Made by a program: the position numbers and the translations under genes
In this document: one piece after another, positions 17,103 through 26,462 of the stretch
How positions within the stretch are numbered: the stretch's first letter is position 1
How the letters are laid out: each line of letters starts with the position of its first letter
Assembly: GCF_902833045.1 (NCBI RefSeq)
Contig: NZ_CADFDU010000017.1
Location: forward strand, 58,974 to 122,973
Source of the DNA: Burkholderia sp. BCC0322
GTDB lineage: Bacteria; Pseudomonadota; Gammaproteobacteria; Burkholderiales; Burkholderiaceae
DNA: 64,000 nucleotides
Direction: 5' to 3'
The notes under the pieces: generated by a model
What the model was told of the DNA's origin: nothing
What the model saw: the letters and a program-made list of their open reading frames with translations, nothing else
Databases searched by the model: none

Positions 17103-18056
17103 ATGAAGTCGACGAAGATCGCCGCGCTTGCCGCGGCCGTGCTGGCGACCGGCGCGTTCACACACGCGGCGCTTGCCGAAACGGATGCCGCGACCTGCCG
17201 CACCGTGCGTTTCGCGGATATCGGCTGGACCGACATCACGTCGACAACGGCGCTCGCGTCGACCGTGTTCGAGGCGCTCGGCTACAAGCCGACCACGACG
17301 ATCGCGTCGGTGCCGATCTCGTTCGCCGGCCTGAAGAGCAAGCAGCTCGACATATCGCTCGGCTACTGGTGGCCCGTGCAGCAGAAGCAGCTCCAGCCGT
17401 TCCTCGACAGCAAGTCGATCAACGTCGTCGAGCCGCCGAACCTGTCGGGCGCAAAGGCGACGCTCGCGGTGCCGAGCTACGAATACCAGGCCGGCCTGAA
17501 GACCTTCGAGGACATCGCGAAGCACCGCGCGGAACTCGACGGCAAGATCTACGGGATCGAGCCGGGCAGCAGCGCGAACGCGACGATCCAGAAGATGATC
17601 GACACGAACCAGTACGGGCTCGGCGGCTTCAAGCTCGTCGAATCGAGCGAGGCCGGGATGCTGGTGACGGTCGAGCGCGCGATCCGCGAGAAGAAGTGGG
17701 TCGTCTTCCTCGGGTGGGAGCCGCATCCGATGAACATCCAGCTCAGCATGAACTATCTCTCCGGCGGCGACGCGTCGTTCGGGCCGAACTACGGCGAAGC
17801 GCGCGTGTACACGCTCACGGCGCCGGACTTCATTTCACGCTGCCCGAATGCCGGCAAGCTCGTCACGAACCTGCGCTTCTCGACGCAGCTCGAGAACCAG
17901 CTGATGCAGTCGGTGATGAACAAGACGAAGCCGGCCGAAGCCGCGAAGGCGTACCTGAAGAAGAACCCGCAGGTGCTCGATCCGTGGCTCGCGGGCGTCA
18001 AGACGTTCGACGGCAAGGACGGGCTGCCGGCCGTGAAGGCATATCTCGGCCTGTGA
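17103..18056 (+). CDS. caiX: Carnitine/betaine ABC periplasmic binding protein
   Basis: A 317-residue substrate-binding protein of the ProX/OpuAC class that captures quaternary ammonium compounds for ABC import. Residues 1-26 are a signal peptide. Aromatic residues suited to a quaternary-ammonium cage are present in DIGWTDI, GYWWPVQ and FLGWEPHP. The start at 17103 follows GGGAGG with eight bases of spacing. It leads a plus-strand operon of carnitine-degrading enzymes. That matches CaiX, the carnitine-specific binding protein encoded next to cdhCAB in Pseudomonas, which uses a distant choline-type permease and ATPase. No permease or ATPase is encoded here, consistent with sharing a core transporter. 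Confidence 0.9.
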   Translation: MKSTKIAALAAAVLATGAFTHAALAETDAATCRTVRFADIGWTDITSTTALASTVFEALGYKPTTTIASVPISFAGLKSKQLDISLGYWWPVQQKQLQPFLDSKSINVVEPPNLSGAKATLAVPSYEYQAGLKTFEDIAKHRAELDGKIYGIEPGSSANATIQKMIDTNQYGLGGFKLVESSEAGMLVTVERAIREKKWVVFLGWEPHPMNIQLSMNYLSGGDASFGPNYGEARVYTLTAPDFISRCPNAGKLVTNLRFSTQLENQLMQSVMNKTKPAEAAKAYLKKNPQVLDPWLAGVKTFDGKDGLPAVKAYLGL

Positions 18057-18135
18057 CGGCCTGCGCGCATCCACCGGTGCGCCCCGACGAAACACCCGCA
18101 ATGCGACACAACCCGATTCAAGCGAGGCAACCAGC

Positions 18136-19065
18136 ATGAACCACGAAGTCATCATCACCTGCGCCGTCACCGGCGCGGGCGATACGGTCGGCAAGCATCC
18201 GGCGATTCCGGTCACGCCGAAGGAGATCGCGGCCGCCGCGATCGAGGCCGCGAAGGCCGGCGCGACGGTGGCGCACTGCCACGTGCGCGACCCTCAGACG
18301 GGGCGCGGCAGCCGCGACCCGAACCTGTACCGCGAAGTGGTCGACCGCATCCGCTCGGCCGACGTCGACGTGATCATCAACCTGACGGCCGGCATGGGCG
18401 GCGATCTCGAGATCGGCCCCGGCGAAGACCCGATGCGTTTCGGCAAGGGGACCGACCTGGTCGGCGGCCTCACGCGTCTCGCGCACGTCGAGGAACTGCT
18501 GCCCGAAATCTGCACGCTCGACTGCGGCACGCTGAATTTCGGCGATGGCGACTACATCTACGTGTCGACGCCCGCGCAATTACGCGCCGGCGCGAAGCGC
18601 ATCCAGGAACTCGGCGTGAAGCCGGAGCTGGAGATCTTCGACACCGGCCATCTGTGGTTCGCGAAGCAGTTGCTGAAGGAAGGGCTGCTCGACGATCCGC
18701 CGCTGTTCCAGCTGTGCCTCGGCATTCCGTGGGGCGCCCCGGCCGACACGGGCACGATGAAGGCGATGGTCGACAACCTGCCGCCGGGCGCGCACTGGGC
18801 CGGCTTCGGGATCGGCCGCATGCAGATGCCGATGGTCGCGCAGGCGATGCTGCTCGGCGGCCACGTGCGGGTCGGCCTCGAAGACAACATCTGGCTCGAT
18901 CGCGGCGTGCATGCGACCAACGGCACGCTCGTCGAACGCGCGCGAGAGATCGTCGAGCGACTCGGCGGCCGCGTGCTGACGCCGGCCGAAGGGCGCCGCA
19001 AGCTCGGCTTGCCGGCACGCGGCGAGCGTCCGCTCGAACGCCGTGCGCTCGCCGAGTTCGCGTGA
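18136..19065 (+). CDS. cdhC: 3-dehydrocarnitine cleavage enzyme (BKACE family)
   Basis: A 309-residue beta-keto acid cleavage enzyme of the BKACE/DUF849 family. The family reaction transfers an acetyl group between the keto acid and acetyl-CoA. In carnitine catabolism it converts 3-dehydrocarnitine plus acetyl-CoA into betainyl-CoA and acetoacetate. Family motifs are [10 protein letters not shown] near the N-terminus, the metal-binding [10 protein letters not shown], and [11 protein letters not shown] near the C-terminus. It sits between the carnitine-binding protein and the dehydrogenase, the order known for cdhC. Operon context makes carnitine the likely pathway; BKACE enzymes vary in substrate. 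Confidence 0.9.
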   Translation: MNHEVIITCAVTGAGDTVGKHPAIPVTPKEIAAAAIEAAKAGATVAHCHVRDPQTGRGSRDPNLYREVVDRIRSADVDVIINLTAGMGGDLEIGPGEDPMRFGKGTDLVGGLTRLAHVEELLPEICTLDCGTLNFGDGDYIYVSTPAQLRAGAKRIQELGVKPELEIFDTGHLWFAKQLLKEGLLDDPPLFQLCLGIPWGAPADTGTMKAMVDNLPPGAHWAGFGIGRMQMPMVAQAMLLGGHVRVGLEDNIWLDRGVHATNGTLVERAREIVERLGGRVLTPAEGRRKLGLPARGERPLERRALAEFA

Positions 19066-19152
19066 GTTTTTCCCCGACTGATTGATACGACGCGGCGGCA
19101 CGCACGGGCGCGGCCGCCCGCCGATTTCCCCTGATTTGAAGGATGCGTTGAC

Positions 19153-20118
19153 ATGGCTGTGAAGACCGACATCAAGACGTTTGCCGCCATCGGCACCGGC
19201 GTGATCGGCAGCGGATGGATTTCCCGCGCGCTCGCGCACGGTCTCGACGTGGTCGTGTGGGACCCCGCGCCGGGCGCGGAAGAGCGGCTGCGCGCGAACG
19301 TCGCGAACGCGTGGCCTGCGCTCGAACGCGTCGGCCTCGCGCCGGGCGCCGATCCCGCGCGGCTGCGTTTCGCGGCGACGATCGAGGCATGCGTCGCCGA
19401 TGCGGATTTCATCCAGGAAAGTGCGCCCGAGCGCGAGGTGCTGAAGCTCGAGCTGCACGAGCAGATCAGCCGCGCGGCGAAGCCCGACGCGATCATCGCG
19501 TCGTCGACGTCGGGGCTGCTGCCGACGGATTTCTACGCAAGGGCGACGCATCCGGAGCGCTGCGTGGTCGGCCATCCGTTCAATCCCGTCTACCTGCTGC
19601 CGCTCGTCGAGGTGCTCGGCGGCGCGCGTACGTCGCCGGAAGCGGTCGAAGGCGCGATGGAGATCTATCGCGCGCTCGGCATGCGGCCGCTGCACGTGCG
19701 CAAGGAAGTGCCGGGCTTCATCGCCGACCGGCTGCTCGAAGCGTTGTGGCGCGAGGCGCTGCACCTCGTCAACGAAGGCGTCGCGACGACCGGCGAGATC
19801 GACGACGCGATCCGATTCGGCGCGGGCATCCGCTGGTCGTTCATGGGCACGTTCCTGACCTACACGCTCGCGGGCGGCGACGCGGGCATGCGACACTTCA
19901 TGCAGCAGTTCGGCCCCGCGCTCGAATTGCCGTGGACGAAGCTGGTTGCGCCTACGTTGACCGACGCGCTGATCGACAGCGTCGTCGAAGGCACGACCGA
20001 ACAGCAGGGCACGCGCAGCATCAAGGAACTCGAACGCTATCGCGACGAGTGCATCACCGAGGTGCTGAAGTCGATCGCCGCGGTGAAGGCGCGGCACGGG
20101 ATGCGATTCGAAGACTGA
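19153..20118 (+). CDS. cdhA: L-carnitine dehydrogenase
   Basis: A 321-residue NAD-dependent enzyme of the 3-hydroxyacyl-CoA dehydrogenase fold that oxidises L-carnitine to 3-dehydrocarnitine. The Rossmann motif GTGVIGSGW lies at about 13-21. The catalytic segment [15 protein letters not shown] and the C-terminal VPGFIADRL helix are typical. The length equals known bacterial carnitine dehydrogenases that lack a fused thioesterase domain; here the thioesterase is the next gene, 12 bp away. It acts in the cytoplasm, upstream of CdhC in the pathway. Confidence 0.93.
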   Translation: MAVKTDIKTFAAIGTGVIGSGWISRALAHGLDVVVWDPAPGAEERLRANVANAWPALERVGLAPGADPARLRFAATIEACVADADFIQESAPEREVLKLELHEQISRAAKPDAIIASSTSGLLPTDFYARATHPERCVVGHPFNPVYLLPLVEVLGGARTSPEAVEGAMEIYRALGMRPLHVRKEVPGFIADRLLEALWREALHLVNEGVATTGEIDDAIRFGAGIRWSFMGTFLTYTLAGGDAGMRHFMQQFGPALELPWTKLVAPTLTDALIDSVVEGTTEQQGTRSIKELERYRDECITEVLKSIAAVKARHGMRFED

Positions 20119-20130
20119 GGACGAGAGACG

Positions 20131-20619
20131 ATGACCGGCGATACCCCGCTGACGATTTACCGCGACGCGGTGCGGCCCGAATGGGTCGACTACAACGGCC
20201 ACCTGCGCGATGCGTTCTATCTGCTGATCTTCAGCTTCGCGACCGATGCGCTGCTGGATCGCATCGGCCTCGATGACGCCGCGCGCCGTGAGCGGGGCCG
20301 CTCGGTCTATACGCTCGAAGCGCACGTGAACTACCTGCACGAGATCAAGGAGGGCACGCAGGTGCGCGTCGACGCGCGCGTGCTCGCGCACGACGCGAAG
20401 CGGCTGCACCTGTATCTCGAGCTGTTCGCGGCCGGGCACGACGATGCGGTCGCGGCGAGCGAGCAGATGCTGCTGCACGTCGATACGCGCGATGGCGCGA
20501 AATCGGCGCCGTTCGACGACGACGTGGCTGCGCGCGTGGCCGAGCTGCATGCGTTGCAGCGCGATGGCGCGGCGCCCGCGTATGCGGGCCGCGTGATCGC
20601 GCTGCCGCCGCGCCGTTAG
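20131..20619 (+). CDS. cdhB: Hotdog-fold thioesterase, betainyl-CoA thioesterase
   Basis: A 162-residue 4HBT-type hotdog thioesterase expected to hydrolyse betainyl-CoA to glycine betaine and CoA, closing the carnitine-to-betaine route. The catalytic-type segment is VDYNGHLRDAFYL, with Asp and His in family positions, and HVNYLHEIKEGT follows. In some bacteria this domain is fused to the carnitine dehydrogenase; here the genes are separate but only 12 bp apart. The betaine formed would need a demethylation pathway not encoded in the window. Confidence 0.88.
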   Translation: MTGDTPLTIYRDAVRPEWVDYNGHLRDAFYLLIFSFATDALLDRIGLDDAARRERGRSVYTLEAHVNYLHEIKEGTQVRVDARVLAHDAKRLHLYLELFAAGHDDAVAASEQMLLHVDTRDGAKSAPFDDDVAARVAELHALQRDGAAPAYAGRVIALPPRR

Positions 20620-20652
20620 CCGGCGCGAATCTTCAATCGCGGAGCGCACACG

Positions 20653-21609
20653 ATGCTCGAACCGGAAATCGCGACGTTCGTTGCAGCCGTCGACGCGTGG
20701 TATCCGGCCGATGCGGCCGCGCGCTCGCCCGGCGAGCAGCGCCGCCTGTACGACCGCTTCGCGGCCGAATGGACCCCGGCTGCGCTGCCGGCCGGCATCG
20801 TGCAGCAGGACGCCGTCTGGCAGGCGCCCGACGGCCGCGCGATCGCGTTGCGGCGCTACACGTCGGCGCACGGCGCGCCGCGCGGCACTGTGCTGTTCTT
20901 TCATGGCGGCGGCTTCGTCGTCGGCTCGCTCGACAGTCATGCGCTGATCACCGCGCAACTGGCGGCCGATACGGGGCTCGACGTGATCGCGGTCGACTAC
21001 CGGCTCGCGCCCGAGCATCGCGCGCCGGCCGCGCTAGAAGATTGCCTGGAGGTCACGCGCGCCGCGCGCGACGCGCGCTGGCCGTTCGGGCCGTGCGTGC
21101 ATCCGCTGACGCTCGCGGGCGACAGCGCGGGCGGCATGCTTGCGGCGGCCGCGGCCACCGCGTTGCGCGATGCGGGCGAAGGCGGTGTCGACGGCATCGC
21201 GCTCGTCTATCCGATGCTCGGGTTCGAACCGCAATCGCCCGCGCGCGAAACGGAAGCGCATGCGCCGATGCTGACGCTCGACGACGTCCATCGCTATCGC
21301 GCGCTGTATTGGGACGGCGGCCTGTCCGATGCGCTGGGAGACGGCAACCCGCTGCTGCGCGCATCGGTGCCGCTCGCGGCTTCGCGTTTCGACGGCCTGC
21401 CGCCCGTGCTCGCGATCGGCGCGGAACACGATCCGCTGCGTGACGATGCGCGCGTGTACGTCGAACGGATTCGCGCGGCCGGCGGTGTGGCGCACTACTG
21501 GATGGGAGAGGGGCTGGTGCACGGCTGCTGGCGCGCGCTCGGGACGAGTCCGCAGGCGGCGCGGCTGCACCGGACGGTCGGCGGGTTTCTGCTCGCACCA
21601 CACGCGTAG
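20653..21609 (+). CDS. Alpha/beta hydrolase (hormone-sensitive-lipase family esterase)
   Basis: A 318-residue esterase of the HSL family. The oxyanion motif FFHGGGF, the nucleophile elbow GDSAGG, the acid residue in EHDPLRDD and the histidine in LVHGCW are all in place. It lies between the carnitine thioesterase and the gamma-butyrobetaine dioxygenase, 33 bp after the former. It may release carnitine or butyrobetaine from O-acyl-carnitine or related esters, which would feed the pathway; that is inference from context. No signal peptide is seen, so it is likely cytoplasmic. Confidence 0.85.
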   Translation: MLEPEIATFVAAVDAWYPADAAARSPGEQRRLYDRFAAEWTPAALPAGIVQQDAVWQAPDGRAIALRRYTSAHGAPRGTVLFFHGGGFVVGSLDSHALITAQLAADTGLDVIAVDYRLAPEHRAPAALEDCLEVTRAARDARWPFGPCVHPLTLAGDSAGGMLAAAAATALRDAGEGGVDGIALVYPMLGFEPQSPARETEAHAPMLTLDDVHRYRALYWDGGLSDALGDGNPLLRASVPLAASRFDGLPPVLAIGAEHDPLRDDARVYVERIRAAGGVAHYWMGEGLVHGCWRALGTSPQAARLHRTVGGFLLAPHA

Positions 21610-21631
21610 CGGGCGTTTCCGGGAGGCAACG

Positions 21632-22831
21632 ATGCAGGCAGCGCAACAGCGTATCGAGGACTGGCGGACGTTTTCGGCGGACGCGGCCATTGCGGCGGCG
21701 ACGATTGGCGACGGCGCGGTGGACGTCGAATGGAGCGACACGCGACGATCGCCGTTTCATTTCGACTGGCTGCGCGACAACTGCGCGTGTTCCGCGTGCG
21801 TGCACGCCGTCACGCGTGAACAGGTGTTCGAGATCGCCGATGCGCGCGACGATCTCGCCGCGCTCGCGGTGCACGTCGAAACCGACGGCGCGCTGCATGT
21901 CGAGTGGAACGACGGACATCGCAGCGCGTGGTCGCCGGGCTGGTTGCGTGCGCATGCATATGACGACGCGTCGCGCGCGGAGCGCCAGGCCGCGCACGGT
22001 CGGCACGTGTGGGCCGGCGACGATGCGACGGCCATCGGCGTGTTCGCGTGGCGCGACGTGATGGAGGATGACGGCGCATTGCTCGCGTGGCTTGCCGCGT
22101 TGCAACGCACGGGGCTGACGCTCGTCGAAGGCGTGCCGGCCGAGCGTGGCCGTGTCGACCAGATCGCGCGCCGGGTCGGCCTGATCCGGGAGAGCAATTT
22201 CGGCGTGCTGTTCGACGTCGAATCGAAGCCGCGCCCGGACAGCAATGCGTATACGTCGCTGAACCTGCCGCCGCATACCGATCTGCCGACCCGCGAATTG
22301 CAGCCGGGCGTGCAGTTCCTGCATTGCCTCGCGAATGACGCCACCGGCGGCGACAGCGTGTTTCTCGACGGCTTCGCGCTTGCCGATGCGTTGCGGCGCG
22401 AGCATCCGGCCGATTTTGAACAACTCGCGTCGACGCCGTTCGAGTTCTGGAACAAGAGTGCGAACAGCGACTACCGCTGCTCGGCGCCGGTGATCGGGCT
22501 CGATGCGCGCGGCAACGTCACCGAGGTGCGCGTCGCGAACTTCCTGCGCGGGCCGCTCGATGCGCCGGCCGGCTCGGTCGCGGCCGTCTATCGCGCGTAC
22601 CGGCGGTTCCTCGCGCTGGCGCGCGAGCCGCGCTTTCGCGTGCAGCGCCGGCTGCGGGCGGGCGACATGTGGGCGTTCGACAACCGGCGCGTGCTGCATG
22701 CGCGTACCGAGTTCGATCCGTCGACGGGCCGCCGGCATCTGCAGGGCTGTTACGTCGATCGCGATGAGCTTTTGTCGCGGTGGCGGGTGTTGTCGCGGTC
22801 GGCGGTTGCTGCGGCCGCTGTGCCGCGCTGA
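21632..22831 (+). CDS. Gamma-butyrobetaine dioxygenase
   Basis: A 399-residue Fe(II)/2-oxoglutarate oxygenase of the BBOX family, hydroxylating gamma-butyrobetaine to L-carnitine. The N-terminal DUF971-like zinc domain has the cysteine cluster NCACSACVH. The TauD-like catalytic domain shows the iron facial triad: PHTDLPT (His and Asp) and the distal His in VLHARTEFDP, with the downstream Arg for 2-oxoglutarate in GRRHLQG. The start at 21632 follows GGGAGG at good spacing. As the last gene of the carnitine operon it extends the substrate range to butyrobetaine, so the host can go from butyrobetaine to carnitine to betaine. Confidence 0.93.
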   Translation: MQAAQQRIEDWRTFSADAAIAAATIGDGAVDVEWSDTRRSPFHFDWLRDNCACSACVHAVTREQVFEIADARDDLAALAVHVETDGALHVEWNDGHRSAWSPGWLRAHAYDDASRAERQAAHGRHVWAGDDATAIGVFAWRDVMEDDGALLAWLAALQRTGLTLVEGVPAERGRVDQIARRVGLIRESNFGVLFDVESKPRPDSNAYTSLNLPPHTDLPTRELQPGVQFLHCLANDATGGDSVFLDGFALADALRREHPADFEQLASTPFEFWNKSANSDYRCSAPVIGLDARGNVTEVRVANFLRGPLDAPAGSVAAVYRAYRRFLALAREPRFRVQRRLRAGDMWAFDNRRVLHARTEFDPSTGRRHLQGCYVDRDELLSRWRVLSRSAVAAAAVPR

Positions 22832-22947
22832 CGGGCGCGCCCGGCTTCATCATGTCCGCACGCGTACCTCGCAGATGAAAAAGCGCCCGGCCGCCAGGCG
22901 CCCGGGCGAAGCCACCCGTTGCCGGGCGGCGGAGGTATGCGTTTCAT

Positions 22948-22980
22948 AAAAAAGGACGAGCCCCGCAAGGGGGCTCGTCC
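22948..22980 (-). terminator. Rho-independent terminator of the DUF4148 gene
   Basis: The arms GGACGAGCCCC and GGGGCTCGTCC pair perfectly around a five-base loop and are followed on the minus strand by a run of T. It lies 54 bp beyond the DUF4148 stop codon. A second, weaker GC hairpin with a T run on the same strand lies near 22873-22902. Confidence 0.88.
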
Positions 22981-23033
22981 GGACTTTCCTGCTTCATCGC
23001 GCGACGCGCGGCGCCCGTCGAGGGCGCATCGGC

Positions 23034-23336
23034 TTACTGGCCGAAGAAGATCGAGTCGCGAGCGTTCGACGACGCTGCGGCAGCCGGGGCGCCCGAGTGG
23101 ACGAGCGGAGCCGGTTGCGCGCCGTAACCGCTGGCGTCGGCACCATGAACGCGCGCTTCGGCGCTCTGGATGTCGTTCGGGTAGTACGGGCTCGACACAC
23201 CCGGCTTATAGCCGGCTTGTTCGAGCTGGGCCAGTTCGTTCTTCACTTGCGCGCGGGTCACGGTGCTTTGGGCGAATGCGCCGAACGAAGCGGACAGGGC
23301 GGCAGCGGCAACGACTGCGGAAACGAGCGATTTCAT
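23034..23336 (-). CDS. DUF4148 small secreted protein
   Basis: A 100-residue exported protein of the DUF4148 family, which is very common in Burkholderia and related betaproteobacteria. Residues 1-22 are a signal peptide ending AFAQ. The conserved core VTRAQVKNELAQLEQAGYKP followed by YPNDIQSAEARV is clear. The start at 23336 has the ribosome-binding site GGAGG. It is a single-gene transcript with its own terminator. Function is unknown; family members are often envelope stress or regulator-controlled proteins. Confidence 0.9.
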   Translation of the reverse strand: MKSLVSAVVAAAALSASFGAFAQSTVTRAQVKNELAQLEQAGYKPGVSSPYYPNDIQSAEARVHGADASGYGAQPAPLVHSGAPAAAASSNARDSIFFGQ

Positions 23337-23550
23337 GATGACCTCCGGTGTTTTATTGAGTTCGCTCTCGACACCATGTCTTAAGCGATTGATCAAATCT
23401 TAGTCATCGGAAGGTTCAGGGTAAACGCTGGTTTTGACGATAGATTGTTTCCTGGGCGGTAACAGTAACGCGCCGAATCAGTCTTTCAACCAGCTTTCTT
23501 ATCGGTTGGCGCAACAAGTGGGAAGACTATTGCGGACGGCGATGGGCGGT

Positions 23551-24537
23551 TCAGCGCGCCTCGGCCGCCGTATCGAACGGCCGGCCCGGCGAGCGTCCGG
23601 CCGGCGCGCCCGAACTGAGGAAGCGCACGCCCGTCGCGGCTTCCGATGCTTCCCACAGCAGCGCCGCCGAGGCCACGTCGCGCGCCGCGCGCGGCACGCT
23701 CGCGGGCGCCGGCAGCCCGCGCGACTCGAACCAGCCGGACGGCCCGATATACGCGCCGCCGGCGAGATCGGGCGAGGTTGCGGCATGGATTGCGGGCAGC
23801 GCGCCCTGGTCGGCCGCTTGCGCGAGATAACGGTTCGCGGCGCGCATCAGCGCGGCACGGGCGGGCGAGCTGTCCATCGCCGGGCCGGCGAACTGCAGGT
23901 TGGTCGCCGCGTAGCCCGGATGCGCGGCCACGCTGATCCCGGCGAACGCCGCGCGCTCGAAACGGCGCTGCAGTTCGATCGCGAATACGAGATTCGCGAG
24001 CTTGCTGTCGCAATAGGCGAGATAGCGGTTGTAGCGGTGCTCGGCGCGCAGGTCGTCGACGCGGATCCGGCCGCCGCGGTTGAGGCCGCTCGACATCGTC
24101 ACGACCCGCGCCCGGCGCGCGGCGCGCAGCGCGGGCAGCAGGTGGCCGGTCAGTGCGAAATGGCCGAGGTGGTTGGTGCCGAACTGCATCTCGAAGCCGT
24201 CGTGCGTATGGCGCAGCGGCAGGAACATCACGCCGGCGTTGTTGCAGAGGATATCGACGCGGCCATGGCGTTCGGCCACCTCGGCCGCGAAGCGTGCGAT
24301 CGACGCGAGATCGGCGAGGTCGAGCGCGTCGACTTCGACGCGGGCATCGGGATGGCGCTGGCGGATCGCATCGGCCGCCTGGGCGGCGCGGGCCGCATCG
24401 CGGCAGCCCATCACGACCGTCGCGCCTTTCGCGGCCAGCGTTTCCGCCAGTTGCCAGCCGAGCCCGCTGTTGGCGCCGGTCACGACCGCGACCTTGCCGC
24501 CTTGCGCCGGGACGTGGCGCGCGCTCCATGCATGCAT
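23551..24537 (-). CDS. Short-chain dehydrogenase/reductase (retinol-dehydrogenase-like)
   Basis: A 328-residue NAD(P)-dependent oxidoreductase of the classical SDR type, long subgroup resembling WW-domain oxidoreductases and retinol dehydrogenases. The cofactor motif TGANSGLG lies near residue 20, followed by the structural NNAGVM and the active-site pair in YCDSK. The start at 24537 is chosen because GGAGG precedes it by five bases; an earlier in-frame Met four codons upstream covers that site. It stands alone between two small Burkholderia-type genes, so the substrate cannot be inferred. Confidence 0.85.
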   Translation of the reverse strand: MHAWSARHVPAQGGKVAVVTGANSGLGWQLAETLAAKGATVVMGCRDAARAAQAADAIRQRHPDARVEVDALDLADLASIARFAAEVAERHGRVDILCNNAGVMFLPLRHTHDGFEMQFGTNHLGHFALTGHLLPALRAARRARVVTMSSGLNRGGRIRVDDLRAEHRYNRYLAYCDSKLANLVFAIELQRRFERAAFAGISVAAHPGYAATNLQFAGPAMDSSPARAALMRAANRYLAQAADQGALPAIHAATSPDLAGGAYIGPSGWFESRGLPAPASVPRAARDVASAALLWEASEAATGVRFLSSGAPAGRSPGRPFDTAAEAR

Positions 24538-24704
24538 GTCTGCCTCCATCGGCGCGACCGGGCGGCCGCGGTGCGTAATCATTACATTGAATGGTGTAAC
24601 GATAGTGCGCGCAGGCGTGGCAGACAAGCGGGGGAATTAGGCCGGCGCTTCTACGGCCGGCGCATCGTGTGGCGACGCGTGCCGTGACGCTACGCCGGCA
24701 GGAT

Positions 24705-24995
24705 TTACCTGCCGCCGGCCAGCGCGAGTACTTCGGCGGCGGAGATCATCGCGGCCGCGTTCGCGGGCGCCGGGCGTTCGGCCGGACGGAAGACTTCGTC
24801 GCCGCGGTGGATGACCTGGCGCGACAGCGCGCAGGTGCCGGTGCGTTGCGCGAAGCGGCGGCGCCAGCGCTGTTCACCGTAGTGACAGCGGCCAGGTTCG
24901 ACCCAGCGGACGACGAGCAGCGTATCGGACTGTTCGAGGATTTCGACGTGGACGTCGGCGGGATCGAGCGCAGGCAGGGATTTGGAGGCCTTCAT
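24705..24995 (-). CDS. DUF3331 domain protein
   Basis: A 96-residue protein resembling the DUF3331 family found mainly in Burkholderia. The core VEILEQSDTLLVVRWVEPGRCHYGEQRW with several Arg and Trp residues suggests a small nucleic-acid-binding or SH3-like fold, but nothing is established. The start at 24995 has AGGA upstream; the frame extends further 5' without conserved sequence. Confidence 0.72.
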   Translation of the reverse strand: MKASKSLPALDPADVHVEILEQSDTLLVVRWVEPGRCHYGEQRWRRRFAQRTGTCALSRQVIHRGDEVFRPAERPAPANAAAMISAAEVLALAGGR

Positions 24996-25656
24996 TTGCC
25001 GTTTCCTAAAGCTCGTGCGGTTTCGGCCTTGGCAGTGGATGTCACTGCCCGATGGCGAATCCGTAGCGGTTTCCATGAGTGGTGCGCTAAATGTAAGCGT
25101 CTGTGACCGGAAAAAACATCCTGTCTGGCTCAAATTACCTTTTGCCGATTTAGAAACAATCCACGCTTATTTTCTTGGAAACCACAGACAAAAACGCCCC
25201 GGACGCGAAGTCCGGGGCGGGAAATCGGCCTGCGCGCCGTGTCTGCTCGCCCAGTCACGGAGCCCATCGCCGGGGGACGGAGGTGCCCGCAGGGATCGGA
25301 CGCGGGCGGGGTGGCGATGGACCGGAAGCGCAGTCCGGTAGCCATGATGGCGCGCGCATCCCGTTGAGACCCTGACGTGAACATGACTTTTTTGTCAGTT
25401 TGACGAGATGCCGCGCCCGGATGCGTGCGTTAAACCGTCCGGAAGGCCCGCCGGTACTGAGGCTGCGCGGGTTGCTGGACATCCCCCCTGGCGCCATCGA
25501 GCATCGAATCCTGGCTCAATCGCCCGATTTCGCCGCTCGGGTAAATACTGAATCCCGATTCCGTGACAAACGCGCCATCCCTTCCTATGATTGGTTGGAC
25601 CTTTAGTCCTTTGTGCCAATCGGCCGACGGGTGGCCGGCTTTTTCGGGAGGTGCTC
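24996..25656. other. Intergenic region upstream of the fucose operon, with an orphan terminator
   Basis: No protein gene is supported. The region holds the promoter of the plus-strand fucose operon at its right end. A strong minus-strand terminator at 25190-25218 has no recognised gene upstream of it, so an untranslated RNA or an unrecognised small gene may lie at about 25220-25400. Confidence 0.5.
25190..25218 (-). terminator. Orphan Rho-independent terminator
   Basis: The arms GCCCCGGAC and GTCCGGGGC pair around a five-base loop, followed on the minus strand by G and five T residues. No annotated minus-strand gene lies within 300 bp upstream. Confidence 0.8.
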
Positions 25657-26421
25657 ATGAGATTGCAGGGCAAACGCGCGCTGGTGACGGCGGCCGGGCA
25701 GGGCATCGGCCGCGCGACCGCGCTGCGGTTCGCGAGCGAGGGCGCCGACGTGCTGGCGACCGACATCAACGAAGCCGCGCTCGTGCGGTTGGAGGCCGAT
25801 GCCGAACGCGCGGGCGGCCGGTTGACCACGCGGCGGCTCGACGTCACCGATGCGCAGGACGTTGCCGCGCTCGCCGGGCGCGAGCGTGCGTTCGACGTGC
25901 TGTTCAACTGCGCGGGCTTCGTGCACCACGGCTCGATCCTCGACTGCGACGACGAAGCATGGGCGTTCTCGCTGAACCTGAACGTCACGTCGATGTACCG
26001 GCTGATCCGCGCGCTTTTGCCCGCGATGCTCGAGGCCGGCGGCGCGTCGATCATCAACATGGCGTCGGCCGCGTCGAGCGTGAAGGGCGTGCCCAACCGC
26101 TTCGTCTACGGCACGACCAAGGCGGCCGTGATCGGGCTGACCAAGGCGGTGGCCGCCGATTTCGTCGAGCGGGGCATCCGCTGCAACGCGATCTGCCCGG
26201 GCACGATCGAATCGCCGTCGCTGGAGCAGCGGATCGCGGACCAGGCGCGCACGCGCCACGTGTCGACCGACGAGGTGCGCCAGGCATTCGTCGCGCGCCA
26301 GCCGATCGGCCGCATCGGCCGCGCGGAAGAAGTGGCCGCGCTCGCGCTGTACCTCGCGTCCGACGAAGCGTCGTTTACGACCGGCGCGATTCACCTGATC
26401 GACGGCGGCTGGTCGAACTGA
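25657..26421 (+). CDS. 2-keto-3-deoxy-L-fuconate dehydrogenase (SDR)
   Basis: A 254-residue short-chain dehydrogenase that oxidises 2-keto-3-deoxy-L-fuconate to the 2,4-diketo acid with NAD. The motifs TAAGQGIGRA, FNCAGFVHHG and YGTTK, and the wording around SSVKGVPNR, resemble the DHRS6-like group annotated with this activity. The start at 25657 follows GGGAGG. It leads the L-fucose operon, upstream of the diketo-acid hydrolase that uses its product. An earlier in-frame GTG adds residues with no similarity. Confidence 0.9.
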   Translation: MRLQGKRALVTAAGQGIGRATALRFASEGADVLATDINEAALVRLEADAERAGGRLTTRRLDVTDAQDVAALAGRERAFDVLFNCAGFVHHGSILDCDDEAWAFSLNLNVTSMYRLIRALLPAMLEAGGASIINMASAASSVKGVPNRFVYGTTKAAVIGLTKAVAADFVERGIRCNAICPGTIESPSLEQRIADQARTRHVSTDEVRQAFVARQPIGRIGRAEEVAALALYLASDEASFTTGAIHLIDGGWSN

Positions 26422-26462
26422 CCGCGCGTTCCCCTACACGTTCCGTTTCCGCTCAAGACGAC

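Noticed and set aside
18580-21018. A very long minus-strand open frame (over 800 codons) across the carnitine operon.
   Set aside because: It is the GC-rich shadow of cdhC, cdhA, cdhB and the esterase gene on the other strand. It is Arg/Ala/His-rich, has no family or ribosome-binding site, and the plus-strand genes are well supported.
22860-22905. Terminator for the plus-strand gamma-butyrobetaine dioxygenase gene.
   Set aside because: The GC hairpin there has its T run on the minus strand, so it fits the DUF4148 direction.
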